Positions 36,601 to 47,300 of a stretch of DNA of 64,000 bases are shown here, one piece after another. The DNA is taken from contig VZSE01013575.1 in assembly GCA_013398275.1 (NCBI GenBank), positions 39,182 to 103,181 on the forward strand, given 5' to 3'. Source of the DNA: Promerops cafer. Its lineage: Eukaryota; Chordata; Aves; Passeriformes; Nectariniidae. The translations under genes and the position numbers were made by a program. Numbering within the stretch: position 1 is the first letter of the stretch; each line of letters starts with the position of its first letter. The notes under the pieces were generated by a model that ran no database searches, had not been told where the DNA came from, and saw only the letters and a program-made list of their open reading frames with translations.

Positions 36601-38924
36601 CCCTTTATCTATCTTCACAGCTGCAGGCCTGAGTGTGTTGGTTTAAGGAGTGGTGACTTTATGTTCATACAAAGGAATATGTTGTGCTCTGACACAGTGT
36701 GTAAAATATTGGGGTATTAGCTACCAGAAAGCAAACAGGGATCAAAGAGTTCTTGTTCTGCACGATGTCCCCTCTCTGTAAGGTAAAAGATTTCTGTTAT
36801 CTCATACTTGTGTTTGGTAAACAAATCTTATTGCATTCAAAGAGGTTGGTGTTCATTAGCTGGGGTGGGCTGGAGCCAGTGGAGGTCCGGGAGAGGGAGG
36901 AGTGTTGGAAGCAGATGAGGTGCAACCAACAGGAACACAAAATGAGACAAGGCACAAGTGTCTTTTCATCTGCCTAGCACTTTTCCCAAATAATCCCAAG
37001 TCCCTTCATTTCCTCAACAGTTCAACATCTCTTCCAGGCATGGGAGAGCAATTCAAAAATAGCAGAGCTGGTTTCCTAATAAATGTTTCAGCTGCAATCT
37101 TTCACTGGCTCAAAGGAACTGTGTCTCAGGCTCTCAGGTTCTTAAAGCTTTAAATAATAGATTGGCTCAATTCTCTATGACTTTATTTGAAACATCTTGT
37201 TATGACAGGTCCAGAACAGAATTTTTTTACAGTTTAGTATTTTGGTCAAATAAAATTCTGTGCTGAATTCAGCCTGAATTCGTGCTGAGCCTTTTTTCTC
37301 CCTATTTTCAACTCTGAGTATGCTGACTGCTCTGGAATGTCATAGATCCTAAGAACAATAAAATTATTTCCTTATACAGCTCTTGGCTCTCACGGAGATC
37401 AATCCTCACCTGCTGCCTGGATGCTCTCACCCGTAACTCACCAGGCACGAGTTGTTTGGGCAAACACTCTGCCCTCCTGTGAGCTGCTGGTGTGGATGCG
37501 AGTGCCATTCCTCCTGGGCATGAGGGAGACAGGAGGGGAGCAGAGAGGAGCGGGCTGGGAAAGGAACAGCAAGCCAAGAGAGAGAGGGTACAAGAGGAAT
37601 GAAGAGAGGAGACCCCTCAGCCGTGCGGGGGGAACTTGGTGTCTGTGTTTGTCTGCAGCGGTGACTTCTCTGTTGGTACCTTGCAATCAAGATCTTTAAT
37701 TTGTTCTGTTCCAGCTGTGCACAGGCTCTCAGGCACCCATGGTGAGCACAGGCACAGCTGTATGACAAGGAGAACAGCAGGAGAGCCGAAGGAAAGCTGC
37801 AGGGGTGCAGAGGGAATCTCTGGAGGATTAGTGGAAGGGCTGTAGGGCTGAGCCAAGCAGCTGGAGGTGGCAGGGACAGAGCAGTGCCAGCAAGCCTTCT
37901 ACAGGGAAAGTCAATTTGACCCTGTTTTCTCTCCTTGCCAGATGCACCACTGTACTTAAGGAGCACATTTGTAACTTAATGTAACTTAAGTGAGAAATGG
38001 AACCCCGTGCAGCAGAGGGATGGCAGGAGGCCTGTCAGGAGGGAACTGGTGTTCCCACAGCCAGGCAGCAAGGCTGTGTCCAGTGTCAGATTAAATCATT
38101 TAATCTTCCTTGTCCCAAGCAAACATAGCTCAATCATAAATCTTGATTTCCTGATGCAATGAAACCATTCTTGCCTTACAATTTGCTTTGGTGTCACTTG
38201 TACAAACAAAGCTTTGGACTGAGGTGCAAAGAAAGTGAACAGATGGGGAGAGGGGACAGGGAGCAGGGAACTGTGTGCCACGGAGGCTATTTCAGCTTGG
38301 GATGAGTGATTGGTACCTGCTTTCTGGCCCTTGCCATGCCCTGTTATAGGGGAGAAGCATCACTGATGCTAGAATAGAAGTTATGGTATCAGTCAGATTT
38401 GAAGGAGTTAGTAGGAGCTGACTGCTTGGAACAACTAATAAAGAAGTGTGAACAACTTGCATCCTTTCTCCCATCCAAAAGACAAGCATTTCATTGCACA
38501 GTTGGCTTTTAAAGCAAGCATGGATCCAAACTGAAACTCATGTTTCCACACATTCTCATCACGTTCCAGCTCTGGTTAAATCAGCCAAGAGCCAAGAAAA
38601 TCCCCCACTCCATCAGCCATCCCACCTGGTGGGAAGAAAGGTCGTTTGGTGCAAAAAACCAGGTCAGTACCAGAGCACCATTTTGATACTGGCTCTTTGA
38701 ATTTTTTTCTGCAACGTCAGGGTAGTGACCACTGCCAAATGAAGCAAATGAAATTAAATGGAAGATGTGGTTCAACAGGTGCCAGCTGGTGTCTTGACTA
38801 CTGACCCAGCAGCTCTGGTGCTTTAGTGTGTTTCAGCCAGCTCTGCAACAGTCCCACCTCAGGGCATGGCTGAGTTGTATTTAATTATTAAACTATATTT
38901 AAGAAAGTACGAAATGCCATGCAG

Positions 38925-39547
38925 GAAATGAGAATTTGGGGTAGAAAATGTGAAGAACAGCCCTGTGAACACCAAAGTTAGAGGAGATGGAGGAGGTTCT
39001 CCTTGTGCCAAACCTGAGATGTCCCCACAATCTACAGAGGCCCCTGTGCTGGAGGAAGAGGGCATTTCCTGAAGGAGCTGTGGCCATGGAGAGTTGATGC
39101 TGGATTATCCTGAAGGATGACCTGTTGGTTTATGCTGAAGGACTGCAGCCCAGGGGAAGGACCCACAATGGAGCACGAGAAAAGGGTGAGGAGGACAGAG
39201 CAGCAGTGACAAATTGCCATGGACTGACCACGGTCCCCCTGTGCCACTCAGCGAGGGGGAAGGTACAGGAGTGGCATGAAGAAGTGACCTTGAGCGTGGC
39301 AGGAGAGAGAGTGGGGAAGGTGTTGTTCAAGTTATGTGTTTCTCACTATAGAAGTCTATTTTAATTGGCAATCAAGTTATTTTTCTATAAGCTGAATCTG
39401 TTTTCCATGTGACAATAAGTGATTTTCCGTCCTTATCTCAACCCATGAACTTCTTCACCTTATTTTCTCCTCCTGCTCTGATGAGGAAGAGGAATGAGAG
39501 GGGGGCTGGGTAGGCGTCTTGCAGCCAGCCAAAGGCAATCCACCACA
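38925..39547 (+). mobile_element. Degenerate avian endogenous retrovirus LTR relic
   Basis: The stretch has the composition and phrase order I associate with a common avian LTR: gaaggactgcagcccagggg, aaggacccacaatggagca, ctgaccacggtccccctgtg, a Tat/Lys-rich 3' part with gtccttatctcaacccatga, and cagccagccaaaggcaatcc near the end. It carries no coding remains and looks like a solo, decayed LTR. Class and boundaries are uncertain because they rest on memory of the repeat, not on a search. Confidence 0.5.
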
Positions 39548-40292
39548 CTTCCTTTTTATCTGAGGAACTGAGATGCTGGGCTCCACACAGAGAATGCCAG
39601 TCCTGGAGTGGGATGGCCATGCAGTGGTGATTGCCACTGGGATCTGTGTGGACCAGTCACCCTGAGCGTGGGGTTGTCTCACATATTCTCTTTTTGTGTT
39701 CAAATAGGACCAATTTTCATTGACTTCTGAATGGTTTTAGTCTGGTTTTATTTTTCTTTCATCTCTCCAGGTCTGCAACAGCTGCCCCAATGTGTTTACC
39801 AAGCCACAACCCTTACTTCCTCCAGTCCCTCCAAAAGACCACTTCCTCCACCTGCATTGCAAAACCATGAGAATAAAAGTCTCCATGTGTTTACAGAGTC
39901 AACAAACTGTTTGCATGTCTAACAAACGAATCCTTTCATTTTTCCCCCCATTCTCACAATGGAGTTTGTGCCTCCTTTCTCCTTTTGATCTTCTTTTGGC
40001 TCTCCTGTGCTCTGTGAGATTGAGTTTGGTCATTGGCTGTCCAGGACTGTTGCATTGCATGGTTCAGGAGGCACAAGAAACCCATTCCTGAGTTTCTGAG
40101 AAGTAATTTGTTTGCCAATCAGTAATAAATGCAAAACTTATAGCAGGAACAATCAGGATGTCAAATTTTTGTCTACTAGAAGTTTTTGCACGTTCTCTCT
40201 AAAAAAGGAAATGCAGAATTCTGAGTTACACAAATTACCAAGACCCTGAGACTTTTAAAAGATTGATTGAACTTTGAAGATAACCCTACTTT

Positions 40293-40349
40293 GAATACAG
40301 GCTTGGACCAGGGGCTCTCCCAGGCTAAGTAGTTCTGTGATTCTGAGAT
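40293..40349 (+). mobile_element. Short CR1 3' tip (probable)
   Basis: A diverged CR1 end: ggcttggaccaggggctctc, then gtagttctgtgattctgaga with the octamer-like terminus. Only about 55 bases can be assigned. Confidence 0.55.
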
Positions 40350-41288
40350 TTTATATACTGTTCAAGCATTGCCAAATTTGCTGTGCAAATGTGGGTTCTT
40401 TGATAAGCACTTGGATCCACTGAAACTTCATCATGACCCGAGATACTTTCTCTTTGTAAAAATCCATTGTAAGTTCCATTGGATGTCCTTATTTATCTAT
40501 TACCTTAAATCTGTTGTAAATCTCAGGAGGACAACTGTGTCAAGAGTTCTGCCAAGTTCTTAACAGCTTCAGAAATAGAGAATTTGGGATGAATTTTCAC
40601 TTATTTTCTATATTTGCCCCTATCCCCAGACTTAGAGTCCTTGTTCCCTGCAAAGGTTTTGTGCAGTTTAACAATGACCAGTGTGTGACCATCAAAGTTT
40701 GGCTTGAGTTTGGTCAAAAGTCAAAAAATTACTTTTAATCAACTTGCAGAGCCTAAACATCCTGATTTGTGCTGGCCTGGTGAGGAAAGAGCACACTGAG
40801 GGATGAACAGGGGTAGAACAGGAAAAGAAGAGTGTACTCACTTTTGCTGCATGTATTTGTGACATCTATTAGGAAAGAGTACAAAGGGTTTCCAAAAGCC
40901 CTTGGGTTGTTTCCCACTGTAGTCCCACCCTGCCACATGTTCAGTGACAAAAAGAAAAGCACGTTTTGCACCAGCCTAAAAAGCAGCTTTGGCTCAGATA
41001 CAGCTCAAACCTGAGAAAGGGACAAGTTACATAAGTGACAGTAAGAGAACTCCACAGCCAAAGAGGGGTGGGATGGAAAAGCAGCAGCTACTGCAACCAC
41101 TTTTGATCTCTGCTTTGCCTGGATCAGATGCCAGGTGTTGTCATCTTGTAGAACCAGGAAACTGTAAATATTGGTTTACAAACCAAACATGTGGCAATGG
41201 AAGTCAGGGAAGTGAGAGCAGTGGGGAATGTGGTATTCAGCTACAGAAACGAGACTGGGCTGCTGAGCTGCACCCTTTGGTGACTGCC

Positions 41289-41294
41289 TATAAA
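41289..41294 (+). promoter_or_regulatory. TATA box of the first DMBT1-like gene
   Basis: TATAAA lies 41 bases upstream of the ATG at 41330, so transcription would start near 41320 and leave a 5' UTR of only about 10 bases. An unannotated upstream non-coding exon remains possible. Confidence 0.55.
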
Positions 41295-41329
41295 TTCTGG
41301 TGTCTTCCTGCATCAGGAGCTCCAAGGAG

Positions 41330-41393
41330 ATGGCTGCCACCAGGATCTTGTCTTGGATGGTGATGATAATTCTCCACATTCAGGTGGATGCAG
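41330..41393 (+). CDS. DMBT1: DMBT1-like gene 1, signal-peptide exon
   Basis: ATG in the context aggagATGG, then 21 codons (MAATRILSWMVMIILHIQVD, A) and one base before donor G|gtaaag. A charged N-terminus, hydrophobic core and Ala at the expected cleavage position make a clear signal peptide. The first 21 bases differ at only about three positions from the start exon at 60538, which supports the choice of ATG. Phase 1 out fits every downstream linker exon. Confidence 0.85.
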
Positions 41394-44300
41394 GTAAAGA
41401 GCCTCACTTCTAATCACCTTTGTAGCTATATTTCACCTTGGGCTACCGTTGAGATTTAATGGTAAAAGAGGATTTACCAGCATGGCTCAGCTCTTTTGAA
41501 AACCATGAGCAGGTCAAACCTGTGAGCCGAGCAAATCAATGCTATCAAAACTGCTTAGTAAATTTAATTTTTTTCCCATAATTTTTCGTAAAGAGCCTAG
41601 TAAGGGAAATTAAAATGAATATACTGCAAAGCCAATGATAACATTTCCCGATCCTTTATATTGGGATAATGGATTTAAAGACAAATAAGTATTTTCTGGA
41701 CTAAATACATGTTTATTTTAAAGAGGGTGAGGTGTACAAACCATGGGGTTTGTATTTGATTAGGTATATTGTTACATCTAACCCTTTGGTGTTTAATAAC
41801 AGAGTGCCCTAGATAAAACAAGTATGGCACATATCTCTGTCCTCATTATTGTTATAATGATTAGATTATAATGAAAATTACTGTAATTTTTTATTCATCT
41901 AATTTCCCATAGGCTAGTTCCTGTTAGGAGTGTAATTTAATTTGGTTGCAGAGCCAATGGTCTGCCCAGCCACTTCCATCCTTTTGGGAACCAACGCAAA
42001 TATTGGTGGGTCGGGTGGGAGGGGGGATATTTCAAACAGGGTGAAATAGGCTTTTTGTATTCAAAAAACCAATTTCCCCCTTTCCAGGTGAGACTTCCCT
42101 GACTGAGCAGGGTGCCAGCCTGGTGCTGGACAGACAAGACCTTTCCTTTTAAGCAGCTGCTCTTGTGTCCTCTATGCAGGGTTGGAAAAACATCAAAAGT
42201 GTTGCCACAGCTGCTGTCTTGCCACCCATTCCTCTTTCAGGTGTAAAGTTCTGGAGTGAACTTGACTTGAGCTAATGAACTAAAAGCAAAAACCTGCTTT
42301 CCCTTTTCATGCTCTCACACACAGCAGAAAAGAAATAACATTCAGGGTTGTTTCCAGGCTCAGGTTTTTAATGCCCCCATTATTTGCTCCCTTCATAAAT
42401 ATTTGAGGTGCAATTAGTGATGCTGAAAACTAAGCTGGGATGTTGATGTTCAGCTGGAAAATACTGAGTTGCTGTTTAACCCCTTCATTTCCATCCAGCA
42501 AATTTAGATTTAAAGCCTTGCATGTGTGAGGAGCAGCGTGGTGGGATGTGTTGGAAATTTTACCAATATCTGAATAAATGACACTTGTCCCTGTCAGGAT
42601 CTTCTGCATCCAGAAATCACTTCAAACACATAGACTGTGAGTTCAAGAGCCAATGTCACAGGTCTTATCAAACATGATATTAGTGAGGGCATGTTCCCAC
42701 CTCTCAGGGTGGGAAGGATTTTTATCCCCAGCAGTAGCTGGAGCTCATCCACTCCCTTGCAAATCCACTGACATCCCCTTGCCAGTGCCACCAGAGGATC
42801 CTGTGCATGCAAACTTCTTGTCCTCATTACTTAATTCATGTAAGGTTCCTACAACATGTTTGTTTTTTTTTTTTTTCTTGTTTTTGTTTCTTGCAGATTC
42901 TCCAACAAAAATGCCTCTAATAACAGATAACTTTAAAGTTATATAAAAATATATATATTTTTATAGAGTTGTTTATAGAGTTGGCCTTGCTAAATATTCT
43001 CTCTCCAGGCTGATGAAAACTCTTCTAGTCCAGTGGTAGCCAACATACCAGGGTAGTCAGTGTCCTTCAGACTGGGGTCCCAGATGCTGAATGCACCCAT
43101 ACAGAATCCACATGGCAGCACATACGTCCACTTAAAACACAGCATAGAATTGAATATTTGTTGCTCCTCTCACAGAAAGAATGAGAGTCATCACTGCAAT
43201 GAAGAGCTTCATAAAATCACTGCTTTGGTTAAAACCTTAAGGTAATAAAGCCAGGTTAAAAGTGGAGGCTGTATAAATGCAGGAGTTTCTGAGTATCTCT
43301 GAAAGCCCAGAGCAAAGTCATCCACAGTTCAAACAGACAAAGTTTGGCTGAATACAGGTTTGTAGACTGATTTTGAGCGACTTATGTAGGGACAGAGCAG
43401 GGCTCACATGAAATGCCGTTATTGGTTGTGGTTGTAAGTGTGGTGCAGTCGCCCGATCCAAAAACACCGAGAAAGAGATCACCTTTCTCTGCGTGCCAGA
43501 GCCCTGTCCTGCGGGACTCCTCTGGTCTCTTAGTGCCACCTGGAGGCTTTCCATCAGCCCTAGCGGGGAGAACCCTTCTTTGACCCAGTTTTTGCAACCA
43601 GCTGCGTGGTATTGACAGAATCAGTGGTGTTGGAAGGGAGTGAGAGGTAGTTTAGATGTGGTGGGAATGTGAGCAGAACCTGGGACGGGGAGCTTTTGGA
43701 GACCCCCTTTTTACCTGCAGCTGTGCACGATGAAAATAATGAGATGTGCAACCTCCCTTGTCACTGGCCTTGTTCTGACGACCTCCCCAGATATTTTATG
43801 TCATCATTTCTGTTGAGGTTTTCGTTGCTTGATTTGGAGAAAGGGAGAATGAGGCAGTTTTTCACTGCCTATTCTCATGTCTGTAGTAGAGCCATCAGCT
43901 CCTGATCAGGTCAAGTGAAACCAGCAGAGAATCAAAGAACTGTTCCAGCTGAAAAAGACCTTTAAGATCATTATGTTCAACCTTTAATCCAGCAGTCCCA
44001 CACATTTGCATGTCTACATGTGCCACACTTACTTGTCTTTTAAATCCCTTCAAGGGATGGTGACTACCAGTGCCCTGGGCAGCCTGGTCTTTCCAGGAAG
44101 AGATTTCCCCTTATCTCCAGTCTGATTTGAGGCTATGTCCTCTCACTCCTTACCTAGGAGAAGGGACTGACCCCCACCTGGCTGCAGCCTCCTTTCAGTG
44201 TAGCTGTAGGGAGCAATAAGGTTCCCCCTGAGCCTTCTTTCCTCCAGGCTAACCCCCCCCAGTTCCCTTGAGTGGATCCCATCCAGCCCCACAGAATTGT

Positions 44301-47300
44301 GAATATCCAAGTGGTGTACAGGTTTCCACTTGGATTATGGGGGCTTCATTCTGCTCCCCATCCCTGTCTTCCAGCTCAGGGGGCTTGGTGACCTGAGAAG
44401 ACTGGTCCCACTTCGAGGCACTCTCTGGGCCAGCTGCAGGTTTTGGTGGGCTCACAAAGAGGGTTGATGGTTAATGGAAGAAAAAACTGCTGAGATTTAC
44501 TAATATAGACAGAAATCTCCTGGGTCTAAAGTCTGTTGGCTGCAAATTGCTAGAGACTGAAACAGAGTTCAAGGAAGTTTCATGTTAAATTTACCTTGTT
44601 GACCTTCACATATACTATCTTATTTTTTTCTTCTCCAGAAACAAGAGGTCCCCCAATAACTGCTGACCCCACGACTAGTAAGTAGAACTTATCAGATTGT
44701 TGCTTTATAGAATAGTGATAGATGTATGGTTTTGTCACAGTATTTATTCTTGGAAAAAAATTAGTATGATTAAAAAGCTCACATTTTCTTTAGGGTGGGG
44801 ATGGGGATGTACATGAAAAGTAAATTACCTGGGATGCAGGAGGTTGGGGATGGCTTTGCCCTCCAGCAACCAGCCTCCTTGCTAGAAAGAAAAAGATCTG
44901 TCACTTGTGCCCTTCAGTGGGATCTTGACTCACTGCGGGAAGGGTAGAGAGAGCTGACAGCTCCTAAAGAATTTGTCCTAATTCTCTTGCTCTCTGTGTG
45001 GTTTTTTTCCATGCTTGTTCTCCTCCACAGTTCCAGTCATCGCTGAGGGTGAGTGTCTGCCAGAGCTCTTGTCATGGCCCTGGGCACAGGGATGGGATGT
45101 GCCTACCCCTTCTGCCCCAACCTCTCCATCCCACAGTGTGGGAGCTGAGAAGGGGCTTCCAGCCCTGGGTTGTGCTGCAGGTGGATGCAGCCATGCCCAG
45201 AGCGGGTGTGGGATGCCATTGCCTGCACCCAGAGCACCACTGGCTTGACCAAGGGGTTTGTGTCTCTCAAAGAGTTGAAGCTGAGGGTGAGCGGTGGGCC
45301 CAACTGGTGTGCAGGCAATGTGGAGATCTACTACTTCGGAGCCTGGGAGAAGGTGTGTGGGTACCAGTGGGACATGCAGGACGCTGAGGTGGTGTGCAGG
45401 CAGCTGGGCTGTGGCTCCCCTCTCACAACCACGCACGCCTTCCCTCCGAGCAACTCGTACCCGTACATGATTACCGAGGTGAACTGCGCGGGCTACGAGA
45501 ACTACGTGTGGCAGTGCCCCTACAACTACCAGTACCGTGTCTGTCACCATGGGGATGCTTCTGTCGTATGCTCAGGTGGGTGACTGTGTTTTGGTGGCAT
45601 TTTCCTGAAGAAAATCCGTCTGGAGTGAGGTGGGATGAAGGCTGTCCAGCCCTTGCTCCGTGCTCAGCAGGGCAGCAGCAGGTCGTGGGTCCACGTTCCT
45701 GATGCAGAGGGTGGCGTTTCAGAGGGAGCATCAATCTCATGTTTGCAGGGTGAACCTGGGAAATCTGGGGTTTGGGCATCACTCCTGCACAGAGCAGGGT
45801 GTGAGGAGAGGGATGGTTTTTAGTCAGGCCATCCTCCCCATGAGTCCCTCCATAACTTTCCATGAAATTAAATATGTGCTCCAAGGGGAGCCAAGGAGTC
45901 CGAGTGCCTCACATCCTCTGGTTTTCTCCTTCCAGACTCGGGAATAACAGTGCCTCCAACAACAGGTAACCAGAGATTTCTGATTATATACAGCTTTTCT
46001 ATGGGGTTTTCTTTCTCTGGGATGCTCTATGTTGGAGCACTTACAGACCCTGGCTAATGTCCCTAAGATTCAGGGAGACGCAGGATTGCTTGAGATCCTT
46101 TGGGATTGAGCAGCCACTTCTTCGGTGGGAGAGGTTTGGCACTGATCTTCATGGTGCTGCAGGGGGGATGCTCTTGAGCAAGTGCTGGTGCAGTTGGCAC
46201 TGCAGCCATCCCAGTCCTGCCACATCACAGTGCTGGCTGTGGGCTTTGGCTTTCATTGGGGTTCAACAGGGTTCCCATTGGAGAGGGAGGACTCCCAGCA
46301 GGATGGCAAAACACTGCTTGCTCACCTGCTGCTCTCTCCCTGCAGTGCCAGCTGTCTCCAGACTGATGGTCTCCAGGTCATGGACAACAACAGGTATGTC
46401 CAGAGGAGCCACGGGGTTGGACTAGCTTCTGCCCTCACTTATGCATCAGAGAATCACAGGATGATGAGGTTGGAAGGGATCTCTGGAGATACATCTGGTC
46501 CTACCCCCTGGCTAAAAGTAGGATCAGCCAGAGCTGGTTTCCCAAGACCATATCCAGAGGGCTCTTGGCTATTTGCCACCTCTGTGGACAACCTGTGCCT
46601 GTGGTCAGTCACCCTCTCAGAGAAAAAGTGTCTTGTGATGTTCAGAGGAAATCCTCTGTGTTTCAGTTTGTGTCCATGGTCTCTCGTCCCCTCACTGGGC
46701 TCCATTGAGCCTGGCTTTTGTACAGGGCTGACTCCCAGCAGGTTGTATCTCTTAGGAAAAATGCTGGGAGTGAACCCTGCTGATTTGTCCCTGCAGCACC
46801 AGGTACCTCCAGCTCAACTTCCCCTCTGTCACTGACCACACTTAGGTCAAGAGGAGTTAAGGGGTCTGATTAATTCCTTCCCCAAGTGTCCCACTGGGCA
46901 GTCAACCCCATGGATCTGGGTTACTGTATGAGCTGAGCACAACCCGTGCCCTGGGCTGGGGGGATGCAGGGGTGATGTTTTGGGGTGCACAAGAGGGAGG
47001 GTCTCTGTGGGGCTGTGGCAGAGCCTCCTTGGTGGGGCCATGCCCTTCTCTGACGGATTCTGGCGATGGGATAAGACCTCTCTGCCCGTGCCTGGGCTCT
47101 GCTCTTTTCCTCAGGGAACTTCTCCTGTGGGGGCTTACTTCATGGATTGTCCGGCACCATCCAGAGCCCGGGATACCCCAACTCCTACCCCGACAACTCC
47201 TACTGCGTGTGGCGCATCCGGCTGTGGGACCCGGCCCGCAGGATCCAGCTCCAGTTTACGGACGTGGAGTGAGGCCAGCGGGGCGCTGGCCGTGGGCTCG

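Larger units (their letters stand above)
28491..41288. other. Intergenic region HTRA1 to DMBT1-like gene
   Basis: No exon, RNA gene or supported open frame was found. Recognised contents are a CR1 tail at about 32056-32222, an LTR relic at about 38925-39547, a short CR1 tip at about 40293-40349 and a perfect inverted repeat at 33616-33641. The stretch 33840-34150 is strongly AT-rich. The 179-codon minus frame at 37427-37966 is proline/serine-rich without a domain and is not accepted. Confidence 0.75.
41394..44638 (+). other. First DMBT1-like gene, region between signal exon and first used linker exon
   Basis: 3.2 kb that contains the decayed mini-exon (42897), its adjacent AT palindrome and a reverse CR1 copy (about 43928-44288). 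No other exon with acceptor, donor and matching phase was recognised. Confidence 0.7.

Noticed and set aside
37427..37966. 179-codon minus-strand open frame rich in Pro, Ser and Leu
   Set aside because: It is a reverse reading of a purine-rich tract, with an overlapping frame in another register and no domain.
44978..45550. 190-codon minus-strand open frame
   Set aside because: It is antisense to the SRCR exon and its GC-rich flank; the SRCR reading on the + strand explains the region.
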